Source of the DNA: Paenibacillus sp. FSL K6-1096
Lineage (GTDB): Bacteria; Bacillota; Bacilli; Paenibacillales; Paenibacillaceae
NCBI RefSeq assembly: GCF_037977055.1
Contig: NZ_CP150274.1
Coordinates: forward strand, 1,426,001 to 1,490,000
Direction: 5' to 3'
Length of the DNA stretch: 64,000 nt
Shown one piece after another: positions 1 to 8,850 of this stretch (position 1 is its first letter; each line of letters opens with the position of its first letter). Below the pieces are notes generated by a model. That model saw nothing but the letters and a program-made list of their open reading frames with translations. It was not told the origin of the DNA and did no database searches. The translations under genes and the position numbers were made by a program.

Positions 1-404
1 CCATTCCTACCTCGGAGGATGCGAATCTCGGGGCAAGCCCGCTGGGCGGACAGCTGTTCATTCCGAAGAAGGCCAAGCATATGGCCGAAGCGAAGCAGTT
101 CCTGGAGTTCCTCGCCAGCAAAGAGGTTGCCCAGAAGATGGTGGACAGCCAAGGCTCCGTGTCGAACTTCAGCGATGTGACCACACCGAAGCTGCCGGAT
201 TACAAGCAGGAGATTGTCGATCAATATATCACCCCGAAGAAAACTACGCTGACCACCGACGCTTACATGATCGTGGACCGCAGCGAGCTGTACCGTCTGC
301 TTCAGGATGAATTCGCCGGCGGCCTGGACGCCAAGGGTGTACTCAAGGCCTGGGATGAGAAATTCAGCCAGCTCATGAAGGATAAAGGGGTAGAAGGCTT
401 CTAG
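1..404 (+). CDS. Carbohydrate ABC transporter substrate-binding protein, C-terminal part (5' end outside window)
   Basis: The frame is open from base 3 to the stop at 402-404, so this is the last ~133 residues of a longer protein; the first ATG inside the window (81) is internal. Visible features are the GGQLFIPKKAKH stretch followed by a helix of the type EAKQFLEFLASKEVAQK, typical of the C-terminal lobe of family 1 extracellular sugar-binding proteins, which end with helices closing over the ligand cleft. Two CUT1-type permeases follow after 12 bases, so this is the binding component of that importer. The ligand cannot be read from this fragment. No ATPase gene is present, as is common for CUT1 importers in Bacillota, which share an MsmX/MsmK-like ATPase. 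Confidence 0.85.
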   Translation, partial: IPTSEDANLGASPLGGQLFIPKKAKHMAEAKQFLEFLASKEVAQKMVDSQGSVSNFSDVTTPKLPDYKQEIVDQYITPKKTTLTTDAYMIVDRSELYRLLQDEFAGGLDAKGVLKAWDEKFSQLMKDKGVEGF

Positions 405-416
405 GAGTGTGAGGAC

Positions 417-1289
417 ATGAATGTATCCAAAAAGCTGTACGCGTATTACCTGATCTGGCCGGCGCTGCTGATTTACTCGATCTTTTTCGTGCTGCCTGCG
501 CTGGCCGGACTGTATTATTCCTTCACCGATTGGCGGCTGGACCGCGATACCATCAAGTTCATCGGCTGGGATAACTTCGAGCGGATCTTCACCGACCGGA
601 CCCTGCTGCTTGCGATCAAGAATACAGCGATCTTCGCGGTGGTTACCGTTATCGGCAAAAATCTGCTCGGCATCGCGCTGGCGGTCGGCCTCAATATGCG
701 GCTGAAAACCAGAAACCTGCTGCGGGCGGTCTTCTATTCGCCGTCGATCCTGAGCGTACTGGTGATTAGCATCGTCTTCACTCCTATGCTGCGCTCTGAC
801 GGGACGATTAACCGCATCTTCGAGGCGGTTGGACTGTCCTCGCTGAGCCAGGCCTGGCTGACCAATCCCGCGATTGTCATCTGGACCGTTGCCGCCGTCT
901 CCATCTGGCAGCATACAGGCTTCCAGATGGCGATCTACCTGGCCGGACTCCAGTCGATCTCGAAGGAATATTATGAAGCCGCGACCATCGACGGCGCCGG
1001 CTCCTGGCGCAGCTTCCGCAGCATTACCCTGCCGCTGCTGCTCCCTGCCATCAACATCAATCTGATGCTCACCTTGATCGGCGGGCTTAAGGTGTTCTCC
1101 GAGGTATTCGTGCTCACCGGCGGGGGACCCGGCAATGCCTCCCAGGTGGTCGGAACAATTATCCTCCGCTCCTTCGGGGAAGGCAGCTGGGGACTGGGTA
1201 CCGCCGTCAATACCCTGCTGTTCGCTGCTGTAACCATCATTGCCATTCCCCTGCTGATCTTCATGCGGCGCAAGGAGGTATCGGAATAA
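417..1289 (+). CDS. Sugar ABC transporter permease, MalF/UgpA type
   Basis: A 290-residue integral membrane protein with about six hydrophobic segments, the first at residues ~10-32. The cytoplasmic EAA loop that docks on the ATPase is visible around residues 188-205 (EAATIDGAGSWRSFRSITLP). This is the first permease of a CUT1 importer. The start ATG at 417 has an AGGAG box at 403-407, and the stop TAA shares a base with the next ATG (TAATG), implying translational coupling. The preceding gene is its binding protein. Substrate unknown. Confidence 0.9.
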   Translation: MNVSKKLYAYYLIWPALLIYSIFFVLPALAGLYYSFTDWRLDRDTIKFIGWDNFERIFTDRTLLLAIKNTAIFAVVTVIGKNLLGIALAVGLNMRLKTRNLLRAVFYSPSILSVLVISIVFTPMLRSDGTINRIFEAVGLSSLSQAWLTNPAIVIWTVAAVSIWQHTGFQMAIYLAGLQSISKEYYEAATIDGAGSWRSFRSITLPLLLPAININLMLTLIGGLKVFSEVFVLTGGGPGNASQVVGTIILRSFGEGSWGLGTAVNTLLFAAVTIIAIPLLIFMRRKEVSE

Positions 1290-2119
1290 TGAGCTTCACA
1301 CGCAAAATGGCCTGGCGCAACTATCTGGTAGAAGGGTTCCTGATCTTGGCCTCCCTGCTGATTATTCTGCCGCTGCTGATCATGCTGTTCGGCAGCTTCA
1401 TGACCAGCTCCGAGGTGCTGAGGTTCTCCCTGCGGCTGCCGCAGCAATGGCAATTCTCCAATTATACGGAGGTGTTCCGCGAAGGCGGCCTGGGACGCGC
1501 ATTCCTGAACGGGATGCTGATTACCAGCGTATCTTCCATCTTGAATATCTTCACCTCCTCGGCAGCCTCGTTCATTCTGGTGCGCCGGGAGACCAAGATG
1601 TCAGGCTTCCTGTATATGTTCTTCTTCATGGGCCTGATCGCGCCGATGTCGACCATCACCACGATCCGTGTCGTGCAATGGATGGGCTTCTACGGCAGCA
1701 TCACCAGCGTCATTCTGATCTATGCTTCGCTGAATACAGCGTTCAGCGTGTTTCTGTACAGCGGATTCATTCGGTCCATTCCAAAGGCGCTGGATGAGGT
1801 CGCTTTTCTGGAGGGGGCGAATACCTTCGGTGTGTTCTTCCGGATCGTCACCCCGCTGATCGTCCCGGTTAACGCCACCGTAGCAATTATGGTGTTCATG
1901 TCTGTCTGGAACGACATCACCATTCCGCTCTATTTCCTGACCGACAGCTCGGACTGGACGATGCCGCTCTCGGTATACAATTTCTACGGAAAGTACAGCC
2001 GGGACTGGAATTTGATCTTCGCGGATCTTGTGCTAACCTCGCTCCCTGTACTAATCCTGTATATCTTCTGCCAGAAGTACATTGTTAGCGGACTTACGGC
2101 GGGAGCGGTGAAGGGGTAA
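1289..2119 (+). CDS. Sugar ABC transporter permease, MalG/AraQ type
   Basis: A 276-residue inner-membrane protein with six predicted spans. The EAA loop is visible around residues 168-186 (DEVAFLEGANTFGVFFRIVTP), and the C-terminus ends in the usual SGLTAGAVKG of MalG-type permeases. It overlaps the previous gene by one base. No convincing terminator follows; the array of beta-propeller genes starts about 185 bases downstream. Segments of DNA resembling the last ~20 codons-worth of 3' sequence and the bases after its stop recur at 8851-8900 and, more weakly, 4895-4930, inside the beta-propeller array (see findings). Confidence 0.9.
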   Translation: MSFTRKMAWRNYLVEGFLILASLLIILPLLIMLFGSFMTSSEVLRFSLRLPQQWQFSNYTEVFREGGLGRAFLNGMLITSVSSILNIFTSSAASFILVRRETKMSGFLYMFFFMGLIAPMSTITTIRVVQWMGFYGSITSVILIYASLNTAFSVFLYSGFIRSIPKALDEVAFLEGANTFGVFFRIVTPLIVPVNATVAIMVFMSVWNDITIPLYFLTDSSDWTMPLSVYNFYGKYSRDWNLIFADLVLTSLPVLILYIFCQKYIVSGLTAGAVKG

Positions 2120-2303
2120 CCTCAGCCCCTTTTGTGGCTTTCTTGGACAAATGGATTATTCGGGCCGGAGCATCCGGACATACTCTACAGCAGACAACCT
2201 GATGCGGCATCCGGACTTCACCGGCGCGCCTGCCCATCCGGTTGTCTGTCCGCCGGGCCCGGCGAGTCCATGAGTCAGAAAGACATGAAAGGGGTTTTTA
2301 TTC
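2120..2303 (+). promoter_or_regulatory. Full-length structured leader, copy A (upstream of propeller gene 1)
   Basis: This is the best-paired copy of an intergenic element found before several genes of the array. In order it holds CGGGCCGGAGCAT (2161-2173), a CATACTCTA box (2179-2187) of the form CATANNNTA, and a long hairpin from 2191 to 2248. In the hairpin CAGACAACC pairs with GGTTGTCTG, then GATG with CATC and GGCA with TGCC, capped by CCGG/CCGG. A 14-base palindrome CGCCGGGCCCGGCG follows at 2251-2264, then a conserved GAGTCCATGAG block and the ribosome binding site AAAGGGG (2288-2294). The pairing is seen in the sequence; its role is inferred. Confidence 0.6.
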
Positions 2304-3479
2304 GTGAATACGGGTATAGCAAACCACAGAAGAAATCTAGCATCAAATTTTAATCCTTACGTGTTTGCGAGTTATGAACTTTCCCATTATTATGGCTATG
2401 TCGCTGTCATTGATCCTGTATACAATAAGGTCACCAAACGGATTCCGGTAGGCCTTAACCCTGGTCCTATGTGCTTGAATCCAAGTGTGGATAAGCTCTA
2501 TGTAGTAAATACGGGCAATGATTCGGTCACGATCATAGATGCATTTAACTTTAACGTGATCAAAACCCTTCACATTGGCTCTTCATCCACCTCTTCTAGC
2601 GCTCCTATTGCTATCTTCGCTGCTGCTAACGTGAACAAAGTCTATGTAGCCCATTCGGGTGACAGAGCCGTTACAATTATTGACTCCGTCACAGATACAG
2701 TTATTGAGCAAGTGGATTTGCCTAGCGGAAGCGGCTACCCTTTTGCCTTTGCGGGTAAGGTGGAAAGCCCCTTTGTCTTTGTTGCATGCAAGTCTAACGA
2801 TAATGATAAGGGTAATGTTGTCGCTATTTCCGCTGGTGATAACACCGCTTATCCAGTCGGGGACGATATTGAGCTCGAATTTGACGGGACCCACAACCCC
2901 TTGACCGTGTACCCAGGCGGAGTGGAGCTGGTCACACTTGGGCCGACTGGCATGTTGACTTCCCTTGCAATCGATGCAATTGGTAAGTCCAAAACTTCAA
3001 GTATGCTGGACAATACGGTATCCGGGATCTATCTGGATAACAATATGTTATTTTGCACCTCGCGAGAAGATAGAGCCTATCTGAAAAAATTCAACAACCT
3101 GTTCATGGACCAGCAAGGAAACATCACCCATGATCAATTCACAGAAATCCCCAGTTACAAAGGCCAGGATAAAATCCGTGTTACAAGTGATGAAAGTACT
3201 ACTATTTGCATCACCATTCAACCCACCACTTTCCCGACAGGTGGTCTGCAAATCTACGATGTAGACGCTGCTAGCTCAAAGTTTGTTCCGCTCCCTTATG
3301 TCGGTGATTTAGCAGTTTACGATGACGTCATTGCCTATGTAGGACAACTGACTTCGATTCAACCGTTTGTTTTGGGAGATCCAAGTAATCCCGTTCCTGC
3401 TATTCCGATTGGCACAAGTCCCTCAGACCGCGTCAACGTGAAGAACATTATTACCGGTTATAGCAATCAATCCTTGTAA
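2304..3479 (+). CDS. YVTN/YncE-type beta-propeller protein, array member 1
   Basis: A 391-residue protein of repeated blades of the type VAVIDPxxNKVxKRIxVG...KLYVVNxxxDSVTIIDAFxFxVIKTLHIG, the signature of YVTN-family/YncE-like propellers. There is no signal peptide or membrane segment; the N-terminus is short and basic (NHRRNLAS). The GTG start at 2304 is set by AAAGGGG nine bases upstream and by the same arrangement in the paralogues. A second conserved part (DNTVSGIYLDN, then SYKGQDKIR, then a C-terminal YSNQSL) is shared by all members. It is followed by a clear terminator. Cellular role unknown; propellers usually bind ligands or proteins. Confidence 0.8.
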   Translation: MNTGIANHRRNLASNFNPYVFASYELSHYYGYVAVIDPVYNKVTKRIPVGLNPGPMCLNPSVDKLYVVNTGNDSVTIIDAFNFNVIKTLHIGSSSTSSSAPIAIFAAANVNKVYVAHSGDRAVTIIDSVTDTVIEQVDLPSGSGYPFAFAGKVESPFVFVACKSNDNDKGNVVAISAGDNTAYPVGDDIELEFDGTHNPLTVYPGGVELVTLGPTGMLTSLAIDAIGKSKTSSMLDNTVSGIYLDNNMLFCTSREDRAYLKKFNNLFMDQQGNITHDQFTEIPSYKGQDKIRVTSDESTTICITIQPTTFPTGGLQIYDVDAASSKFVPLPYVGDLAVYDDVIAYVGQLTSIQPFVLGDPSNPVPAIPIGTSPSDRVNVKNIITGYSNQSL

Positions 3480-3501
3480 TGCACATTTGAGTATAATAAT
3501 C

Positions 3502-3548
3502 GAGCTGTCTCTTCAAGTCGAAAATGGACTTGGGGGCAGCTCTTTTTT
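3502..3548 (+). terminator. Rho-independent terminator after propeller gene 1
   Basis: GAGCTGTC pairs with GGCAGCTC, with an inner stem CAAGTC/GGACTTG around a GAAAAT loop, followed by a run of six T. An almost identical copy follows array member 4 (7526-7575), so the duplicated unit carried its terminator. Confidence 0.9.
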
Positions 3549-3717
3549 CCACCTTACTGGACATTAGGACGATTCGGGCCGGAGCATTCAGACATAACCT
3601 ATAGCAGACAACCTGATGCGCCATCCAGACCAAACCTGCGCGCCTGCCCATCCGGTTGTCCGTCCGCCGGGCCTGGTGAGTCCATGAGATTGAGCTGTAT
3701 GAAAGGGGATTTTATCT
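3549..3717 (+). promoter_or_regulatory. Full-length structured leader, copy B (upstream of propeller gene 2)
   Basis: It carries the same parts as copy A: GATTCGGGCCGGAGCATTCAG, the box CATAACCTA (3593-3601), three bases, then the hairpin 3605-3662. The outer stem CAGACAACC/GGTTGTCCG has one mismatch. The apical CCGG/CCGG pair of copy A is replaced by CAG/CTG, a compensating change that keeps a stem. The downstream palindrome reads CGCCGGGCCTGGTG, still pairable through G-U pairs. It lies directly after a terminator, so gene 2 needs a promoter inside this stretch. Confidence 0.6.
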
Positions 3718-4878
3718 ATGAATATGAATCAAACAGCACAACAACGCAGGAATACACGGAGCGGCCTTTCTTATGTCTATGTGTCTTATGTAACTAGCAA
3801 TGCTGGGTATATCGCTGTTATTGATCCTACTAACGATAAAATCATCAAACGGATTACGACCGGCCGCAATCCTGCCGCGATGTGCTTGAATCCCTCTGGG
3901 GATAAGCTTTACGTGGCGGATGCCTATGAGCCTGCAGTCTTTGTCTATAGTACGGAGACCTTTAACCTAATAGGAAAAATTCCAATTTTCGGCATAAATC
4001 CTGTTGCTATCTTCGTAGATCCTAGCGGTAAAAAGGGCTATGTAGTCAACTATGGAGATGCCAGCTTGACGGTTTTTAATGCCATCACTATTTATTTAAT
4101 TGGAACTGTATATTTGTACAACACACCTCTCGCCTTTGCGGGCAATGAGAACAGTCCTTTCTACTTTCTTGCCTGCAATGTAGTCCCTCCCGATCGAGAT
4201 TCTATTCTTGTAATTGCCACTGACACTAACACTGACATTGACACTAATAACAGTGGGGCTAATTTTGGCATTGGAACAGACCTAGAAGGTATAAATAACA
4301 GGCCTCCCAACCCCTTGACCGTTCACCCGAATGGACACACTGTGGTGCGGCTTGGAGATAGTGGATACCTTTATTTTATTAATCCTAATGGTAATTTCAT
4401 TTCAAAGGAGACCAGTTTGCTGGACAATACGGTATCCGGGGTTTATCTGGACAACGGCATGTTATTCTGCACGATGCGAGAAGACAGGGATTTTTTGAAA
4501 TTATTCAAGAACCTGTATATCGATAAGAATGGGAACATCACCTATGATGATTTCAAAGAAATCCCCAGTTACAAAGGTCAGAATAAAATTCGCACTTCGC
4601 TTACGCAAAAGTATATTGGTGTCACCACTCAACCCTATGATTCCCCTCTTGGTGGTCTGCAAATCTACGATGTAGATCGTGGCACTTCCAGGTTTGTTGA
4701 ACTTGCTTCCATTGGCGATCTTGCATTCTTCTCAGACTCTAAAGCCTATGTGGGAGGATTTAACCACGTTACTCCCTTTGATCTGGCCACTGCACGACCT
4801 CTACATCCGATCACCATAGGGACAGTGCGCTTCAGAGTGAAGAATGTTATTTGCGGTTACAGCTATCAAACCCCTTAA
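3718..4878 (+). CDS. YVTN/YncE-type beta-propeller protein, array member 2
   Basis: A 386-residue paralogue and one of the more divergent members. Blades are visible as IAVIDPTNDKIIKRITTG, MCLNPSGDKLYVADAY and TFNLIGKIPI. The conserved centre LLDNTVSGVYLDN and the SYKGQNKIR segment are present. The start ATG at 3718 follows GAAAGGGG by about ten bases. There is no signal peptide. A low-complexity stretch TDTNTDIDTNNSGAN near residues 165-180 is an insertion not seen in the others. No terminator is visible before the next leader. Function unknown. Confidence 0.8.
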   Translation: MNMNQTAQQRRNTRSGLSYVYVSYVTSNAGYIAVIDPTNDKIIKRITTGRNPAAMCLNPSGDKLYVADAYEPAVFVYSTETFNLIGKIPIFGINPVAIFVDPSGKKGYVVNYGDASLTVFNAITIYLIGTVYLYNTPLAFAGNENSPFYFLACNVVPPDRDSILVIATDTNTDIDTNNSGANFGIGTDLEGINNRPPNPLTVHPNGHTVVRLGDSGYLYFINPNGNFISKETSLLDNTVSGVYLDNGMLFCTMREDRDFLKLFKNLYIDKNGNITYDDFKEIPSYKGQNKIRTSLTQKYIGVTTQPYDSPLGGLQIYDVDRGTSRFVELASIGDLAFFSDSKAYVGGFNHVTPFDLATARPLHPITIGTVRFRVKNVICGYSYQTP

Positions 4879-5091
4879 TTCTATTCTAGTATCACGACGA
4901 AGGGATAGCATACGCCTTTTGTGGTCTTATAGGACGTTTTGATGATCGGGCCGGAGCATTCAGACATAACTTATAGTAGACAAACTGATACGGCTTTCCG
5001 GACATAAACCGGCGTGTCTTACCATCCGCTTGTCTGTCCGCCGGGCCCGGCGAGTCTACAAGATTCAAACACAAGAAAGGGGATTTCATTC
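4879..5091 (+). promoter_or_regulatory. Full-length structured leader, copy C (upstream of broken gene 3)
   Basis: The box CATAACTTA lies at 4965-4973 and the hairpin at 4978-5035 (AGACAA/TTGTCT, apical CCGG/CCGG with loop ACATAAA). The palindrome CGCCGGGCCCGGCG is intact. The start of the spacer (about 4897-4930) weakly resembles the bases around the stop codon of the upstream permease gene (GAAGGG-TA...CCTTTTGTGG), as in copy F. Confidence 0.55.
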
Positions 5092-6332
5092 ATGAATCCA
5101 AACCATGCGCCCGTAAAGAGCAGTAATTTATCATCAGGTATTAATCCTTATGTCTTTGTGAGTTATGAATATACCGGTTTTGGCTTTGTCGCTGTCATTG
5201 ATCCTGTAAAAAATGAGATCATCCAACGGATTCCAGTGGGCAACTATCCTGGTCCTATGTGCCTGAATGAACAGGAGGATAAGCTTTATGTATTGAGTAC
5301 CTCCAGGATACGGTCACTATTATAGATGCGTATACCTTTAAAATTATCAAAAACCTTTACATTGGAACTTCGTCCACCGGTACCAGCGCTCCTGTTGCTA
5401 TCTTCGCTGCTACTGGCGTGAACAAAGTCTATGTAGCCCATTCTGATGACAAGGTTATTACAATTATTGACACCTTCACGAATACGGTTAGTAAGCAAGT
5501 GAAATTGCCTGACGGAAGTGGCTACCCGTTCGCCTTTGCCGGTAAAAAAAATAGCCTCTTAGTCTTTATTGCCTGCAAGTCTAAAGATAATGATAAAGGT
5601 AATGTTATCGCTATTACTGCTACCTATGACACCGTTTTTCCAGTTGGGGATGATATTCCGCTTAACTTTGACGGGACCCACAACCCCTTAACCGTTTACC
5701 CAGGCGTACAGGAACTGGTCACATTTGGACCGACTGGCATGTTGACTCCTTTTTCTTTTTATACAATTAATCCGTCCAAAGCTACAAGTCTGCTGGACAA
5801 TACGGTATCCGGAATCTACCTGGACAACAAAATGTTATTTTGTACATCGCAAGAAGATAAAGCTTATCTGAAAAAATTCACCAACCTGTTCATTGACGGG
5901 AAGGGAACAATTACCTATGAACAATTCACAGAACCTTCCAGCTTCAAAGGCCAAGATAAAATCCGTGCTTCACGTAGTCAAAATTATATTGGCGTCACCA
6001 TACAGCCCACCACTTCACCGAAAGGGTATCTGCAACTCTACGATGTAAACACTTCTAGTTCAAAGTTTGTTCCGCTCTCCCATGTCGGTGATTTAGCGTT
6101 TGCCAGTGACAGTACGGCTTATGTAGGAGAACCGGCTTCGATTCGTCCAATTGATGTGGCAACAGCCACAGCCCTGCCTCCTATACTGATTGGCAATTCC
6201 CTCACGGATCGTGTCATCGTTAAGAACATTATTTCCGGTTATAGCAATCAATCCTCTAAATATGTTCAAGTATCACTGCCGGGCCGGCGAGTCCATGAGC
6301 CAGAAGCACATGAAAGGGGTTTTTATTCGTGA
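5092..6332 (+). pseudogene. Broken beta-propeller gene, array member 3 (two single-base deletions)
   Basis: The ATG at 5092 opens a normal paralogue, but the frame shifts at about 5296-5305: compared with member 5, one base is missing between GTGAATATCGG-type and CCAGGATAC-type sequence, and the upstream frame stops at 5325. The downstream frame (readable from ~5330, first ATG 5418) carries the rest, including DNTVSGIYLDN and SYKG-like FKGQDKIR. A second missing base near 6254 turns the usual TCC TCC TAA ending into TCC TCT AAA, so the frame runs on through the leader remnant to a TGA at 6330-6332. That stop overlaps the GTG of the next gene by four bases. A sequencing error could explain one shift, less easily both. 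Confidence 0.75.
6271..6328 (+). repeat. Truncated leader remnant, copy D
   Basis: Only the last part of the leader survives: CTGCCGGGCCGGCGAGTCCATGAGCC-type sequence followed by the conserved block ending in GAAAGGGG. The CATANNNTA box and the long hairpin are gone, so member 4 probably depends on transcription from copy C. Confidence 0.7.
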
Positions 6333-7504
6333 ATACGAGTATAGCAAACCGCAGAAGAAATCGAGCATCAGGTCCTAATCCTTACGTGTTTGTGAGTTAT
6401 GAAGTTGACAATTACACCGGACAGGTGGCTGTCATTGATCCTGCACAAAATAAGATCATCAAACGGATTTTGGTGGGACCCAAAGCGGGGCCTATGTGCA
6501 TGAATTACCAGGAGGATAGGCTTTACGTATTGAGTTTTTTAGAGGAAACGGTCAGCATGATGAGTATCATTGATGCATATACCTTTGAAGTTCTTAACAC
6601 CGTTCTTATTGACAATCCGGGCCCGGCCCCCCGTCCTGTTTATCCCTTTGCTGCCTCTAGTGCGGACAAAGTCTATGTACCCATTCAAGGACAAATGGCC
6701 ATCTTAGTTATTGACACCCTCACGAATACGGTTAAGCAAGTAGAATTGTGGCTACACGGAAGCGGGTACCCTATCGCCTTTGCGGGTCGTGCGGATAGTA
6801 ACTATGTCAGTATTGCATGCAAGTCTGCTGATTCTGAACAAGGTATTGTTGCCGCCATTTCCGTTGATGACGATACCGTTCATCAGTTTGCAGACGGAAT
6901 TGAGCTTGCTTTTGACAGGTCACACAACCCCTTGACGGTTCACCCCGACGGAAAGACGCAAGTCACACTTGGACCGACTGGCATGTTAACCTATACTGGA
7001 ATCGATAATTTTGGCTTATCCAAAACATCAAGTCTGCTGGACAATACGGTATCTGGAATTTACCTGGACAACGGATTGTTATTTTGTACCTCCCACGAAG
7101 ATAAAGCCTATCTGAAACAATTTAAGAATCTGTCCATTGACAAGCAGGGAAACATTACCTACGATCAATTCACAGAAATCCCCAGTTCCAAAGGCCAGGA
7201 TAAAATTCTGACGTCCCGTACTCAGCGATATATTGGCGTTACTATTCAGCCTACTACAACTCCTATAGCGGCTTTGCAAATTATTGATGTAGAGACTGGC
7301 AACTCAAGATATGTCCGACTTCCTTATGTCGGTGACTTCGCATTCTTCTCCGACACAATGGCCTATGTTGGACAACAGACCTCAGTTCGCCCGATTGATG
7401 TAGCGACCGCAAAACCCCTGCCTGCTATTCCGATTGGCACAAACTCCACTGACAGCATCACCGTCAAGAATATAATCTCCGGTTATAGCAATCAATCCTT
7501 GTAA
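6329..7504 (+). CDS. YVTN/YncE-type beta-propeller protein, array member 4
   Basis: A 391-residue paralogue with a GTG start at 6329 and GAAAGGGG upstream. Blades include VAVIDPAQNKIIKRILVG and MSIIDAYTFEVLNTV. The conserved LLDNTVSGIYLDN and YVGDFAFFSDTMAYVG segments are present. Fifty-four bases near its start (6350-6403) are identical to member 5 (7705-7758), pointing to recent exchange. It is followed by its own terminator. Role unknown. Confidence 0.8.
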   Translation: MNTSIANRRRNRASGPNPYVFVSYEVDNYTGQVAVIDPAQNKIIKRILVGPKAGPMCMNYQEDRLYVLSFLEETVSMMSIIDAYTFEVLNTVLIDNPGPAPRPVYPFAASSADKVYVPIQGQMAILVIDTLTNTVKQVELWLHGSGYPIAFAGRADSNYVSIACKSADSEQGIVAAISVDDDTVHQFADGIELAFDRSHNPLTVHPDGKTQVTLGPTGMLTYTGIDNFGLSKTSSLLDNTVSGIYLDNGLLFCTSHEDKAYLKQFKNLSIDKQGNITYDQFTEIPSSKGQDKILTSRTQRYIGVTIQPTTTPIAALQIIDVETGNSRYVRLPYVGDFAFFSDTMAYVGQQTSVRPIDVATAKPLPAIPIGTNSTDSITVKNIISGYSNQSL

Positions 7505-7525
7505 TGCATATTTAGTATAAAAATT

Positions 7526-7575
7526 GAGCTGTCTCTTCCTTCAAGTCGAAAATGGACTTGGGGACAGCTCTTTTT
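7526..7575 (+). terminator. Rho-independent terminator after propeller gene 4
   Basis: GAGCTGTC pairs with GGACAGCTC around an inner CAAGTC/GGACTTG stem, ending in TTTTT. It is nearly the same as the terminator after member 1. The next leader remnant joins directly to its T-run. Confidence 0.9.
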
Positions 7576-7683
7576 AACCTGATGCGGCATCCGAACCTAA
7601 GCCGGCGCACCGCCCTTCCGGTTGTCTGTCCACCGGGCCCGGCGAGTCCAAGAGCCAGAAGCATATGAGAGGGGTTTTCATTC
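7576..7683 (+). repeat. Half leader, copy E (promoter-side half missing)
   Basis: This copy begins abruptly at AACCTGATGCGG right after the terminator T-run. Compared with copy B, about 60 bases including the CATANNNTA box and the 5' strand of the outer stem are deleted. GGTTGTCTG, the CCGGGCCCGG palindrome core and the GAGAGGGG ribosome site remain. Member 5 therefore has a terminator upstream and no recognisable leader promoter. Confidence 0.7.
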
Positions 7684-8850
7684 GTGCATACGAATATGGC
7701 AAAGCGCAGAAGAAATCGAGCATCAGGTCCTAATCCTTACGTGTTTGTGAGTTATGAATATACCAACTTTGGCTTTGTTGCTGTCGTTGATCCTGTACAA
7801 AATAAGGTCATCCAAAGGATTCAGGTGGGGGCTAAACCCGGGCCTATGTGCTTGAATTACCAGGAGGATAAGCTTTACGTAGTGAATATCGGCCAGGATA
7901 CAGTCACTATCATTAATGCGTATACCTTTAAAGTTAGTAAAACCCTTCACATTGGTACTTCGTCCAACAATAGCGCTCCTGTTGCTATCTTCGCTGCATC
8001 TAGTGTAGACAATGTATATGTAGCCCATTCTGGTGACAAAGCCGTTACAATTATTGACTCTGTCACGGATGAGGTTATTACACAAGTGAATATGGTCCCA
8101 GCCGGAAGTGGCTACCCTTTTGCCTTTGCGGCTAATGAGTTTGCCTACTATGTCTTTGTTGCCTGCAAGTCTAAAGATAATGATAAAGGTAATGTTGTCG
8201 CCATGCTCATTGACAGTAACAACGCTTATTCAGTTGGGGATGAAATTGAGCTTGAATTTGACGGTACCCACAACCCCTTGACCATTCACCCAAGCGGAAT
8301 GGCACAATTAACACTTGGACCGACTGGAATGTTGACTAATCTTGGAATCAATGCAATTGGTCCGTCCAAAACTACAAGTCTGCTGGACAATACGGTATCC
8401 GCAGTCTATCTGGACAACGGATTGTTATTTTGCACCTCCAAAGAAGATAGAGCTTATCTTAAACAATTTAACAACCTGACCACTAACTATCAAGGAAACA
8501 TTACCTATGATCAATTCACAGAAATCCCCAGTTACAAAGGCCAGGATCGAATCCGTGCTTCACGTAATCAACGTTATATTGGCATCACCATACAGCCCAC
8601 CACTTCTCCGACCGGTGGTCTGCAACTCTACGATGTAAACGCTGCTAACTCACGATTTGTTCCGCTCTCCTATGTAGGTGATTTAGCGTTTGCCGGTGAT
8701 ACCATGGCCTATGTAGGAGAAGTGAATTCGATTCGTCCGATTGATGTGGCAACAGCGACAGCCCTGCCTTCGATACTGATTGGCATGAACCTTATGGATC
8801 TCATCACTGTCAAGAATATTATTTCCGGTTATAGCTATCAATCCTCCTAA
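7684..8850 (+). CDS. YVTN/YncE-type beta-propeller protein, array member 5
   Basis: A 388-residue paralogue, start GTG at 7684 with AGAGGGG upstream. The basic N-terminus is MAKRRRNRAS-like. Blades read VAVVDPVQNKVIQRIQVG, KLYVVNIGQDTVTIINAY and VYVAHSGDKAVTIIDSVTD. No signal peptide or transmembrane segment is seen. About 55 bases around 7843-7898 match member 7 (10423-10478) almost without change. Transcription is doubtful because a terminator precedes it and its leader lacks the promoter-side half. Function unknown. Confidence 0.8.
   Translation: MHTNMAKRRRNRASGPNPYVFVSYEYTNFGFVAVVDPVQNKVIQRIQVGAKPGPMCLNYQEDKLYVVNIGQDTVTIINAYTFKVSKTLHIGTSSNNSAPVAIFAASSVDNVYVAHSGDKAVTIIDSVTDEVITQVNMVPAGSGYPFAFAANEFAYYVFVACKSKDNDKGNVVAMLIDSNNAYSVGDEIELEFDGTHNPLTIHPSGMAQLTLGPTGMLTNLGINAIGPSKTTSLLDNTVSAVYLDNGLLFCTSKEDRAYLKQFNNLTTNYQGNITYDQFTEIPSYKGQDRIRASRNQRYIGITIQPTTSPTGGLQLYDVNAANSRFVPLSYVGDLAFAGDTMAYVGEVNSIRPIDVATATALPSILIGMNLMDLITVKNIISGYSYQSS

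Noticed and set aside
2132..2353. 73-codon plus-strand frame across the first leader
   Set aside because: It covers the structured leader and the start of gene 1 in another frame; the other leader copies do not keep it open.
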